DNA from: an uncultured Campylobacter sp.
Lineage (GTDB): Bacteria > Actinomycetota > Actinomycetes > Mycobacteriales > Mycobacteriaceae
Assembly: GCA_946221035.1 (NCBI GenBank)
Contig: CAMIME010000028.1
Span: 1-30,466, forward strand
Length of the DNA: 30,466 bases
Direction of reading: 5' to 3'
Shown here: piece after piece, positions 19,401 to 24,736 of the stretch
How positions within the stretch are numbered: the stretch's first letter is position 1
Layout: each line of letters starts with the position of its first letter
Notes under the pieces: model-generated
Database searches by the model: none
What the model was told of the DNA's origin: nothing
Seen by the model: the letters and a program-made list of their open reading frames with translations, nothing else
Made by a program: the position numbers and the translations under genes

Positions 19401-21442
19401 AGCGCATCATCGTCACCGCGCCGGAAGGCAAGCACGTCGACGAGGTTGTCGCCGAGGTGCCGCCGGTGACCACGATCCCGGGCACGACCATCCCGGGCAC
19501 GAAGGTCACCTCGACCGCCACCGCTGGTTCGCCGAGGCTTGAGGTGAAGAAGTTCATCAATGGCCGCGACGTGCACGCGTTGGTGAAGCCGGGCGAGGAC
19601 ATGGCGATCACCTACCGCGTGACCAATACGGGCAGTGTGCGTATCGACGGCATCCGTCTCACCGATCAGGTGCAGGAGGATAACGCGGAGTTGCAGCGCG
19701 CGGTTGATGCGCAGTTGGGCAAGGTTGCGCCGTTCTCGTTGGCTGCGGGTGAGTCTCGTGATGTGACGGTGACGGTGAAGGCTCCTGCTGGCCGCCACGA
19801 CAATGTGGTGAACGTGACGGTGCCGCCGGTGACGATTCCGGCGACGACGATCCCGGGTACGACTGTTCCTGGGTTGCCGCCGGTGCCGGGTACGACGGTG
19901 CCTGCGACGGTGGTGACGGTGACGGCTCCGCCGGATGATGCAGCGTCCGACTCGGTTGAGCTGGCGATCCTGAAGGAGATCAAGCGCGAGGGCGAGGGCG
20001 ACGACGCATGGCGCGACGCCGAGACCGCTGGCGACGCTCTGCCGATTGCCGCGGGTGAGCCGATGCAGCTGCGTTACACGGTGACCAACACTGGCTCGGT
20101 TGCGCTGACAGGCGTGGACGTTGTGGATAACGTCACCCGCCTGGACGTGGGCGATGCTGGCGCGTTCACCGATGCGATCAATGCTGAGCTGGAGAAGGTC
20201 GGCCGCGGCCTGTCCCTGGAACCGGGTGAGTCGGTCGCGATCGTGATCACGGTGGCGGCGCCCGAGGGCTACCACGTCAACGAGGCAATCGCGACCGCAC
20301 CGCCGGTCACCGTGACGGAGACTGTCGTGTCTTCCATCCCGGGCACGACCAATGAGACGACGACGACGCCGGGCTCGCTGACCACCGAGACCACCACGGT
20401 TGAGGTCACCCCGAACACCCCGACGAACAAGGCACAATCCACGCCGACGACCAAGGTCACGCCGGTGCCGCCGGTGACCACGACGGTCCCGACAACGATT
20501 GTCACCACCACGCCGTGCGATTGTGAGCCGACGACGGTGACCCAGACCCCGGATCCGGTGACGTCGGTGATCACCTCCCAGATCACCACAGTGGTCACGG
20601 AGACGAAGGAGCCGGTCACCACGGTGCAAACGACCCCGGTGACCACGACCGAGACGGTCACGCCGGAACCGGAGACCAAGACCGTGGTCACGGAAGTCAC
20701 GACTGAAAAGATCGTGTCGCAGGACCCGGTGACGTCTGTGGTGACCCCGGATCCGGTGACCAAGACTGTGACCACCGAGGTCGTGACCACCGCTCCGGGC
20801 GAGAGCTACACCATCGTGATTGTTGATGAGGACGGCACGCCGATCACGACGCTCCCGGCCGAGCCGGGCGCACCGGGCAATGTGACCATCACTCAGACCC
20901 GCCCGAAGACCACCGAGACGCTGGTCCAGACGACGACCCTCACGTCGATCCCGGATGTTGAGGGTGGCACGATTGAGAAGTGCTTCGCCAACGCGGTGCG
21001 CTCGCCGATCCTGTACATGGTCCCGCTGGTTCTCATTGGACAGGTCTTTGGCGAGATCGCGTCGCCGTACGTGGCTGCGATCAACGAGCAGTTCGAACGG
21101 GTCAGTGCCGAGATCAACGAGCAGTGGCGCCGGAAGACCCCGGACTTCGGTATCGGGCGCCGGGGCAACGACAATGAGCAGGCTGGCGAGCTGCAAGCAC
21201 GTATCGACGCAGCTAACCGCCAGATCCAGGGCTTGCTCAACGACCCTGAGGTGCGCAAGTACGGCGAATGGGCCGCAATCGCCGCAGGTCTCGTTGTCGC
21301 TGGCGCGGTGATCTACGACTGGTGCACCCACGAAGCCGGTGAGGCCTACACCGCTATCGGCGGCAAGGGCAGCTCCAAACCGGCAGCCGGGACCGCAACA
21401 GTTGTGGTGGCCCCGGTGACCAAGACGGAGGACAAGAGCTAA
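10415..21442 (+). CDS. Giant modular cell-surface protein (3675 residues) with DUF11/Ig-like repeats
   Basis: The ATG has AGGAG 6 nt upstream. A signal peptide (residues 1-43, cut after AVA) is followed by a region of about 500 residues whose central part (about 210-545) resembles a DUF6923-type domain (YRVDGA, NALAYNPADGYLYAV). Two DUF11-like domains (about 552-672 and 673-838) lead into four super-repeats at 839-1439, 1440-2165, 2166-2767 and 2768 to about 3347. Each is made of modules A (about 154 residues, with a Cys pair), B, C and D. Modules end in Thr/Pro linkers such as TIPGTTIPGTT. A Thr/Pro stalk (about 3348-3515) precedes a C-terminal region with hydrophobic segments at about 3530-3549 and 3619-3637. 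There is no sortase signal at the C-terminus, so anchoring is probably by the membrane helix, with the protein spanning the envelope. An adhesin role is inferred. The first 2.5 kb is lower in GC than the rest. Confidence 0.93.
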   Translation: MKHKGQIAKPTTVTGRRKGMACISAATLIFGSVLVPLEPAAVAQVNVPSNVPQTKPEQQRPRIFKQDDNWLAQLQFNTPGTVTSARIVYWPKTADKSLPESAKYEVILVDDNKQEVSAGFVTGTSKRVRWQGLEAVELSVVFTEPIPIATHRHQIILKAEGQGENYPLGQGNGSTNTDVFLNDVRASVPLTLDAVNGSRDPLKLVENQQSCVVEVTRNTGVSTWIAQSYYETTKEKPTGEGPTNIQRNHTNLYYRVDGAQGAGAFKLIEGSSSRWVYNALAYNPADGYLYAVSQDRPKNDGDNSGLNNNPKDGEYPAGYLLRISPQTGGVAKLGKIGSVGDTASFNRDINSGITNGTFDGDGNYIFSNNSVNGSGNIYKIKFSGGSGTSLAEPAHDKSAQTVTATRVTHNQLTSANDWAYYFETKVEDGRSYIETPKDKRFIWSLNSDAASKQIKLHRTNTDNGEVKSIDVTGIATPTGQKLANDIYGNAWTYANGNLGFSANNGGKAYQISIKDPFGDSPRVGLVSVEDVPTSYNNDATSNAFTVAEFEKAGVNLGVEKTLKMVDGKPTWTVTVTNHSDCASSGFTVRDLIAGDLKNVTVSSDDSGWIESTADNGTLNWTHGPLAPKTSTSLTIQAEIEDGKCAINKVAVIGNEPDPTPENDVAAAGDCDPQLEIKKYINDLDAQDNEAAAEVAQGGDLKITYVIKNTGRGNVTGIKLIDMVNTGEDFGGAEGVQTAINKELEKIPPFGLDGKTSIEKTITVQAADVAGTKHRNAAKAAGIFDPNKQDFKFPTFNGGDANVGYDPFPQAAPARKVESNLDEANAVIPAKPPVVQNPKFAVEKIGLQAGGVQLQRRGDGGYAYSTEYIVRVRNTGDAEGQFAEVWDAPLMGNGFAITQVTVDGNQVQPTNGRYKVSDPATLPAGATKDFKVVVTGTLTDKAADALPAAVGQCDAVTPQNPGAGSGLVNVVTMDGDSDGSDNNIVCQPVELRRLTVQKRINGYEAAALTPGEETELWYRVINTGNTTLTGIKVADTVKEDNQALQDDITAKLNAIDPFDLAPGAVRDVKITVKAPEGYHANEGRAEVPPTTITGTTNASSTVPGTTLPGITTSATATADTPGISIQKLINGFDTNALVVPGQPMTITYRVANTGGVPLTGISLIDEVQSATTEPLTALQQEINAKLQGVTLELQPGQVEERSITVTAPVDGHVNVAKPTVPPVTIPATTIPGTTIPNVTTVPETTVPERVVTPTTTPSDDASSTPVNLSILKEIRAKDTDEWLDAEAGQPAAVVTPGQNMQIRYTVTNTGKVKLTGIDIVDQVTSIEGSTTAERQALTDALNEALETGGRGFELAPGAKKEVIVTVTAPKGAHVNMAKATAPAVPVTETVTKTIPGTTNATTTVQPKTETTVVQTTVTPPTPTNEARSTPTSIAPPATPEFKVQKTRAQAGNLNLTRNADGKYAYTAEYTIRVTNSGTVDGTHAQVWDAPVRGVGFSVDTVTVDGTAVNPQSGRYLISDGAELKAGEAKDYKVVVSGTVTEAAANALPAAVGQCDAVTPENPGTGSGLVNTVSMNGDADGPANNIVCAPVELRRLKIEKRIDGRPEAVVKPGQPMEIWYRIYNTGNVQLTNVTLADKITENNPTLQQQIDDEIAKLQPLTIEPGAYEDVKFTVTAPKGEHTNVAEARIPETTATATASAKSPSISIKKYVNGHDDGTPVNPGEDMEILYRVTNTGSLRLDGIRVVDQVTQAGSNATKGALQRDINAKLAEIAPFGLAPGEVRDIRITVPAPAGGHVNEAKVSVPPVTIPGTTLPGTTVPSTVVTVTAPPDEGRSDSPQLDIKKFINNRDEGDVVTAGEDMTITYRVTNTGLFPVTGITLIDEVTDGSDIEGLKEALEAIKPFDLAPGAFRDETITVKAPAGGHVNVARPVVPPVTVPGTTIPPVTVPPVTLPNTTVPATTIPSTEVPPRTITPTTTPSDDARSNEVKLEILKDIYSDADKKWHKADTAADAAIVSAGGQMRIRYTVKNTGTLTVKGIDIIDEVTTLEGADDAAKKALTDALNTALEAEGRGFTLRPNESKTVEIAVDAPLAGHVNVAKATAPAVTTLPGSTIPGTTVPGTEKNGTTIPGTTAPEIVVTPKPVTPNTPSNTAQATPTSSLPPVQDPQFVVEKFRAQAANINLERNAEGKYAYSAEYVIRVRNSSLVDGTHAQVWDAPVRGVGFSVDTVTVDGTEVAPQSGRYLVADAAALKANKYKDYRVVVSGTVTDEAANALPAAVGQCDAVTPENPGAGSGLVNTVSMNGDADGPANNIVCAPVELRRLNIEKRIDGRDNAPVTPGQDMEIWYRISNTGNVALTGITLADKITEDNEALQKQIDDAIKGIGAFDLAPGEIRDIKFAVTAPEGEHNNEVRAQVPPTTVPATTRPETTIPGTTNPSTTVPPVTIPGTTLPGTTVPETTVTDTAKAGSPRLEVKKFINGRDVHALVKPGEDMAITYRVTNTGSVRIDGIRLTDQVQEDNAELQRAVDAQLGKVAPFSLAAGESRDVTVTVKAPAGRHDNVVNVTVPPVTIPATTIPGTTVPGLPPVPGTTVPATVVTVTAPPDDAASDSVELAILKEIRGTDGVWRDAETAQDAAPVKADGTMDLRYTVTNTGSVALSGVDIVDEVTELEGGNADELTALINEALTAEGRGLELQPGESKTVEITVKAPSGVHVNVAKATAPAVTTVETVVSSIPGTVTTQTTTVEVTPNTPTNKAQSTPTTQAVPTAQFAVEKLREQAGAINLERREDGSYGYAAEYVVRVRNTGTVDGKYAQIWDAPIRGAGFTVEQVEVEGKAVDPQSGRYLISEPADLKQGASRDFRVKVTGSVTEAAANALPVAVGQCDAVTPENPGAGSGLVNTVSMNGDSDGPANNIVCAPVELRRLNVEKRIDGRPEAVVKPGEPMEIWYRVRNSGNVTLEGVTLADTVTEGSEALQAEITEKLAAIKPFNLAPGEIRDERIIVTAPEGKHVDEVVAEVPPVTTIPGTTIPGTKVTSTATAGSPRLEVKKFINGRDVHALVKPGEDMAITYRVTNTGSVRIDGIRLTDQVQEDNAELQRAVDAQLGKVAPFSLAAGESRDVTVTVKAPAGRHDNVVNVTVPPVTIPATTIPGTTVPGLPPVPGTTVPATVVTVTAPPDDAASDSVELAILKEIKREGEGDDAWRDAETAGDALPIAAGEPMQLRYTVTNTGSVALTGVDVVDNVTRLDVGDAGAFTDAINAELEKVGRGLSLEPGESVAIVITVAAPEGYHVNEAIATAPPVTVTETVVSSIPGTTNETTTTPGSLTTETTTVEVTPNTPTNKAQSTPTTKVTPVPPVTTTVPTTIVTTTPCDCEPTTVTQTPDPVTSVITSQITTVVTETKEPVTTVQTTPVTTTETVTPEPETKTVVTEVTTEKIVSQDPVTSVVTPDPVTKTVTTEVVTTAPGESYTIVIVDEDGTPITTLPAEPGAPGNVTITQTRPKTTETLVQTTTLTSIPDVEGGTIEKCFANAVRSPILYMVPLVLIGQVFGEIASPYVAAINEQFERVSAEINEQWRRKTPDFGIGRRGNDNEQAGELQARIDAANRQIQGLLNDPEVRKYGEWAAIAAGLVVAGAVIYDWCTHEAGEAYTAIGGKGSSKPAAGTATVVVAPVTKTEDKS
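12929..14731 (+). repeat. Super-repeat unit 1 (A1-B1-C1-D1)
   Basis: Module starts by residue: A1 839 (FAVEKIGLQAGG), B1 993 (LTVQKRINGY), C1 1122 (ISIQKLINGFD), D1 1267 (LSILKEIRAKD). The unit is 601 residues. It is the most diverged of the four, for example TMDGDSDGSDNNIVCQP where the others have SMNGD and DGPANNIVCAP. Confidence 0.85.
14732..16909 (+). repeat. Super-repeat unit 2 (A2-B2-C2-C2'-D2)
   Basis: Module starts by residue: A2 1440, B2 1594, C2 1703 (ISIKKYVNGHD), C2' 1838 (LDIKKFINNRD), D2 1987. The unit is 726 residues because the C module is doubled. The two C copies differ clearly in sequence, so the doubling is not very recent. Confidence 0.85.
16910..18715 (+). repeat. Super-repeat unit 3 (A3-B3-C3-D3)
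   Basis: Module starts by residue: A3 2166, B3 2320, C3 2469 (LEVKKFINGRD), D3 2610. The unit is 602 residues. C3 and its linker are nearly identical to C4 at the DNA level (17804-18262 against 19523-19981). Confidence 0.85.
17804..18262 (+). repeat. 459-bp near-identical block, copy 1 (module C3 and linker)
   Basis: This block matches 19523-19981 over its full 459 bp. I count 8 differences by eye, all at third codon positions, so the encoded 153 residues are identical. It favours GTG, GGT and TTG codons more than neighbouring modules do, which suggests a shared recent origin or gene conversion. Confidence 0.9.
18716..20455 (+). repeat. Super-repeat unit 4 (A4-B4-C4-D4)
   Basis: Module starts by residue: A4 2768, B4 2922, C4 3042, D4 3183. 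D4 runs into the Thr/Pro stalk near residue 3348. B4 shares an exact stretch of more than 40 nt with B2 (from 19187 and from 15203). Confidence 0.85.
19523..19981 (+). repeat. 459-bp near-identical block, copy 2 (module C4 and linker)
   Basis: Second copy of the block at 17804-18262, offset by 1719 bp. The differences I see are all silent. Confidence 0.9.
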
Positions 21443-21456
21443 CGCCTCTACGGATC

Positions 21457-21484
21457 AGACCCCAGCACCTCGCTGGGGTCTTTC
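21457..21484 (+). terminator. Intrinsic terminator of the giant surface-protein gene
   Basis: AGACCCCAGC (21457-21466) and GCTGGGGTCT (21472-21481) form a perfect 10-bp stem around a 5-nt loop (ACCTC), followed by TTCCTTT. It lies 15 nt after the stop codon and separates this gene from the exporter gene. Confidence 0.93.
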
Positions 21485-21507
21485 CTTTGGGGATCTCAGA
21501 CCCGCGC

Positions 21508-21513
21508 TAGCAT
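21508..21513 (+). promoter_or_regulatory. Predicted -10 element of the MFS gene, leaderless type
   Basis: TAGCAT ends 6 nt before the GTG start at 21520, with no ribosome site between. The gene needs its own promoter because a strong terminator lies just upstream. Confidence 0.45.
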
Positions 21514-21519
21514 GACCCC

Positions 21520-22866
21520 GTGACCAAATCCGAGCGCTGGAGTTTCTTCGCCGTCGTGTCGCTTGGGCTGCTCATGATCAGCCTGGATAACTCGATCCTG
21601 TACACGGCCTTGCCGGTGCTCAGCCAGCAACTCGGCGCCACGCCGACGCAGGCGCTGTGGGTCATCAACGCGTACCCCCTCGTCCTGTCCGGCCTACTTC
21701 TAGGTGCGGGCAGCCTGGGGGACAAGGTGGGCCACCGCCTGATGTTCGTGGTGGGCCTCATCGTCTTCGGCATCGCATCACTCGGGGCCGCGTTCGCGCC
21801 GAACCCCGAACTGCTGATCGCCGCCCGCGCGGTCCTAGGCGCCGGTGCCGCGGTAATGATGCCCGCCACGCTCGCCTTGATCACGCTCACGTTCCCCGAC
21901 GAGCAGGAGCGCAACACCGCGATCGGCGTCTGGGCGTCGGTGGCCGTGGTGGGCGCAGCTCTTGGCCCGGTGGTCGGCGGTGCGCTGTTGCAGTGGTTCT
22001 GGTGGGGCTCGGTTTTCCTGATCAACGTGCCCATTGTTGTGCTGGCGCTCGTGCTCACCGTCGTGCTCGCCCCTGAGAACATGCCCAACCCGGCGAAGCA
22101 GTGGGATTGGCTGTCCTCCCTTTACGCGCTGCTGGCGCTGACCGGCCTGACCATGAGTATCAAAAGCCTCTCCCTCGCCGCCGCGGCCACCTGCTTCGTG
22201 GGTGCCGCGCTGTTCGTCCTGCGTCAGCGCCGCATCCCAGAACCCCTGCTCACCTTCGACATTTTCCGCTCCCGCCTGTTCGCGGGCGGCGTGATCGCGG
22301 CGGCGGGCTCCATGTTCGTCACCGCGGGCGTGGAGCTGATGACGACACAAAAGCTCCAGCTTGTCGACGCTTTCAGTCCCCTTCACGCCGGCCTCACCAT
22401 CATCGCCATGGCCATAGCTGCGTTTCCCGCCTCCGTGCTCGGTGGCTACTTCTTGCACAGGGTGGGATTCTTGCCCCTCATCGCGGGCGGGTTCGCGGTA
22501 GCAGCGGCGGGGGCGTGGGCGCTCGCCGGCAACTTCATGGTCCTGGGCCTGGTCCTGTCCGGGGTCGGGGTGGGGGCGGTGATGAGCGTTGCCTCGATCG
22601 CGATCATCGGGTCGGCGCCGCTACACCGTTCCGGCATGGCGGCCGGGGTGGAGGAGGTGTCCTACGAGTTCGGCTCCCTGGTCACGGTGGCGCTTACCGG
22701 CTCGCTTCTGCAGCGCGAGGTGGCCTCAGGGGCGACCCACCTGGAGGGATACCAGCAGGTCGTGTTGATTCTCGCGCTGTCATCGCTGGTGTTCGGCCTC
22801 ATTACCTGGTGGTGCTTCCGCGACAACCCAAAAACAACTCAAAACAACTCCCAACAACTATCCTGA
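21520..22866 (+). CDS. MFS drug exporter, DHA2 (QacA/EmrB-like) family
   Basis: This is a 448-residue polytopic membrane protein, probably a proton-coupled efflux pump. Family motifs are LDNSILYTALP in helix 1 (the LDxT motif D1 of DHA2), GSLGDKVGHRLMF (motif A, cytoplasmic loop 2-3), RAVLGAGAAVMMPATLALI (motif B) and ALGPVVGGALLQWFWWGSVFLINVP (motif C and the following helix). It is shorter than QacA (about 514), so the C-terminal half may have fewer helices. The substrate cannot be read from sequence. The start is GTG at 21520. The last codons (PKTTQNNSQQLS) overlap three AAACAACT-type operator repeats that belong with the next gene, so its C-terminus appears shaped by DNA-level sites. No TetR-type regulator is adjacent. 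Confidence 0.92.
   Translation: MTKSERWSFFAVVSLGLLMISLDNSILYTALPVLSQQLGATPTQALWVINAYPLVLSGLLLGAGSLGDKVGHRLMFVVGLIVFGIASLGAAFAPNPELLIAARAVLGAGAAVMMPATLALITLTFPDEQERNTAIGVWASVAVVGAALGPVVGGALLQWFWWGSVFLINVPIVVLALVLTVVLAPENMPNPAKQWDWLSSLYALLALTGLTMSIKSLSLAAAATCFVGAALFVLRQRRIPEPLLTFDIFRSRLFAGGVIAAAGSMFVTAGVELMTTQKLQLVDAFSPLHAGLTIIAMAIAAFPASVLGGYFLHRVGFLPLIAGGFAVAAAGAWALAGNFMVLGLVLSGVGVGAVMSVASIAIIGSAPLHRSGMAAGVEEVSYEFGSLVTVALTGSLLQREVASGATHLEGYQQVVLILALSSLVFGLITWWCFRDNPKTTQNNSQQLS
22832..22859. repeat. Three AAACAACT iterons at 10-bp spacing
   Basis: AAACAACT at 22832-22839 and 22842-22849 and CAACAACT at 22852-22859 lie exactly one helical turn apart, inside the last codons of the MFS gene. The same pair arrangement recurs after the next gene (24663-24680). 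Confidence 0.8.
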
Positions 22867-22906
22867 CCTGCGAAAACACAGATCTAGCCCCCTCGGTTGT
22901 TGAAAT

Positions 22907-22944
22907 AGTTGTTTCAAACAACTTCGTGAAATCCCTGCTATCAT
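22907..22944 (+). promoter_or_regulatory. Operator palindrome and promoter of the second AlbA_2 gene
   Basis: AGTTGTTT-C-AAACAACT (22907-22923) is a perfect inverted repeat of the iteron sequence. A diverged inverted half-site GGTTGTTGA lies at 22895-22903. The -10 TATCAT (22939-22944) ends 7 nt before the ATG at 22952, so the palindrome covers the -35. This is the geometry of a repressor site. Confidence 0.75.
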
Positions 22945-22951
22945 CCTGCGC

Positions 22952-24664
22952 ATGAGCGAGAGAGATCTCGAAACTATCCGCGCTGCTCTGCAAGCTATCG
23001 CGGAAGGCGCTACTGGTGACGCTTTGGAATCCCAGACCCTGGAGTTCAAGGAGGACCCCGCGGTCCACGAACGCAACCGGAACCCGGATGCGTCCTTGGT
23101 TGACGTGCTCGCGGACGAGGCTGTGGGTTTCTCCAATGCAGATGCGGGGACGGGATACATCGTCGTCGGGGTGTCTGACCGGCTGGCTGGCCCGGAGGCG
23201 TTTACGGGTACTGACCGGCAGCTCGGATGGTTCGAGCGCAAGATCTTCGCAAACACGCAGCCAAACATCAACGTGGAAGGAACCGAGCTCATCTTTGAAG
23301 GGGTAAGGCTCGTGGTCCTTCGGGTGCCCAGGGGTCAAACCTTGTATCAGCGCCCGAAGGGTCAGGCGGCCCGGCGCGTCGGTACGCGTGCTGTTCCTCT
23401 GACGCAGGCGGAGCGCCAGGAAATTGCGTTTACGCGTGCGAACCCAGATTTCACTGGCTACCCGTCCACGCGCGCAGCGGCAGAGCTCGACCCGGTCGCA
23501 CTTGACCAGGCGCGTCAGCTACTGGCGGCGCGCCGGGCGCTGTCGGGGAACGAGGAGGCTGTACCGAGCACTACGGACGAGCTGCTCCACGAGCTGGCTC
23601 TGTTCACCCGCTCGGGGGAACTCACATTCGCGGCTGAGATTCTCTTCATGCCCCCTCCTCGCGGGCGGGTGACGGTTCGCCACCTGCTTCGTACCGTGCC
23701 AGGCGGGGATCCGAAAGCGACCCTGATTTCGGCGCCGTTGATCACCGCGTTTCTGCGCCTCGGCCCGCTGATTGAGGCAAACGCGAGCCAGGAGGTCGCC
23801 GCCATATCGTTCCCGAACGGGCAGGAGGTCGCGATCCCTGCGTTCCCTCACCGCGCCGTCGATGAGGTCGTTGCAAACGCCTTCGCCCACCGCGATTGGG
23901 ATGCTGCCGGGGCGGTTGTGGTGGACCAACCGCCGACGGAGCTGAAAGTGTGGTCGCCTGGTGCTTTGCCAGTCGGGGTGAGTGAGAACAACCTTCTGAC
24001 CACCCAATCGGTGCCCAGGAACCCAACGCTGATGGCGGCCCTAAGGATGCTGGGCCTCGCCGAGGAGGCGTCGCGCGGGTTCGACCGAATGTGGGTGTCC
24101 ATGCTTTCTACTGGCCGTACACCGCCGTCTGTTGCGGTCACCGCGAATTCTGTCGAGGTGTCGCTGTCATCGGGGCGAGTAGACGAGGGTTTCGTCGTTA
24201 CGCTCGCTTCGCTTATCGACGCCTACGGTGACGACCTCATCACCAGCGTCAACGGCCTTATCATCACGCGCCACTTGATGCACAATCCCATCCTGACCAC
24301 CGCGACCGCGTCCCAGCTCATGCAGGTTACCCAGGACCAGGCGACAGGGATTCTCCATTTCTACGAGTCCGCGGGTGTGGTTGAGCAGTTGCGCGACGCG
24401 CCTGAATGGGTCTTTTCGGGAGACGCCAGGAAGATAGCGGAAATCGGGGATTCAACCGTGCACGCCACGGTCACGGTTCAGGAGTGGGTGGAGACGCAGC
24501 TCCGGGAGGGCAAGAAGCTTTCCGCGCGTGGTATCGCTGAAGAGCTGGGAGTGGAACGAGAGATGGTGACCGAAATCTTGCGCCATCTACGCGCTGTAGG
24601 GCGCGCAAAGATAGACCCCACAGGGCCGCAGCGAGGGCCCGGAGTTCAATGGGTTGCCGGGTAA
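22952..24664 (+). CDS. AlbA_2 / HATPase_c_4 putative DNA-binding regulator
   Basis: This is a 570-residue protein. The AlbA_2 domain (about 20-150) shows TLEFKED, VDVLADEAVGFSNADAGTG and YIVVGVSDR. A middle HATPase_c_4/RecG-like part has AVDEVVANAFAHRDWD (about residue 300). The C-terminus (about 510-570) is a helix-turn-helix with ARGIAEELGVEREMVTEILRHLRAVGRA. The start is leaderless in type, -10 TATCAT being 7 nt away. AAACAACT repeats occur before the gene (three direct plus one palindrome) and overlap its stop (two direct), so autoregulation through cooperative binding is likely. It shares domain order and promoter design with the gene at 7509-9200, but the two proteins look only distantly similar. 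Targets beyond its own promoter are unknown; the neighbouring exporter is an obvious candidate. A GCTTATCGACG motif occurs at 24211. Confidence 0.88.
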   Translation: MSERDLETIRAALQAIAEGATGDALESQTLEFKEDPAVHERNRNPDASLVDVLADEAVGFSNADAGTGYIVVGVSDRLAGPEAFTGTDRQLGWFERKIFANTQPNINVEGTELIFEGVRLVVLRVPRGQTLYQRPKGQAARRVGTRAVPLTQAERQEIAFTRANPDFTGYPSTRAAAELDPVALDQARQLLAARRALSGNEEAVPSTTDELLHELALFTRSGELTFAAEILFMPPPRGRVTVRHLLRTVPGGDPKATLISAPLITAFLRLGPLIEANASQEVAAISFPNGQEVAIPAFPHRAVDEVVANAFAHRDWDAAGAVVVDQPPTELKVWSPGALPVGVSENNLLTTQSVPRNPTLMAALRMLGLAEEASRGFDRMWVSMLSTGRTPPSVAVTANSVEVSLSSGRVDEGFVVTLASLIDAYGDDLITSVNGLIITRHLMHNPILTTATASQLMQVTQDQATGILHFYESAGVVEQLRDAPEWVFSGDARKIAEIGDSTVHATVTVQEWVETQLREGKKLSARGIAEELGVEREMVTEILRHLRAVGRAKIDPTGPQRGPGVQWVAG

Positions 24665-24680
24665 ACAACTCCAAACAACT
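24663..24680. repeat. Two AAACAACT iterons downstream of the second AlbA_2 gene
   Basis: AAACAACT occurs at 24663-24670 and 24673-24680, again at 10-bp spacing. The first overlaps the stop codon. They lie directly upstream of the next promoter (TTGACC at 24682), so the same protein may also act on that gene. Confidence 0.8.
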
Positions 24681-24681
24681 A

Positions 24682-24723
24682 TTGACCCCCGGAACGTCGC
24701 ACCTTTAGGCTAGGGTTACCTAA
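24682..24723 (+). promoter_or_regulatory. Promoter overlapped by a DtxR-type iron box
   Basis: TTGACC (24682-24687) and TAGGCT (24706-24711) are 18 nt apart. TTAGGCTAGGGTTACCTAA (24705-24723) matches the known DtxR consensus TTAGGTTAGCCTAACCTAA at 15 of 19 positions, with both outer half-sites nearly intact. It covers the -10 and start region, as expected for repression under iron-replete conditions. Confidence 0.78.
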
Positions 24724-24736
24724 ATAAGGAGGCGTC

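Noticed and set aside
13660..20940. Regular repeats as a possible CRISPR array.
   Set aside because: The repeats are in-frame protein modules and linkers of unequal length with no unique spacers, and no cas gene is present.
12950..21331. An open frame of 2793 codons on the minus strand, antisense to the giant surface protein.
   Set aside because: It is rich in Arg and His, repeats in step with the sense modules and has no ribosome site. High GC and codon bias of the sense gene remove antisense stops, so it is a shadow.
22832..24680. AAACAACT repeats as target-site duplications of a mobile element.
   Set aside because: The copies are multiple, in both orientations and phased by 10 bp, and no transposase or integrase is present. 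Operators fit better, although an insertion scar is not fully excluded.
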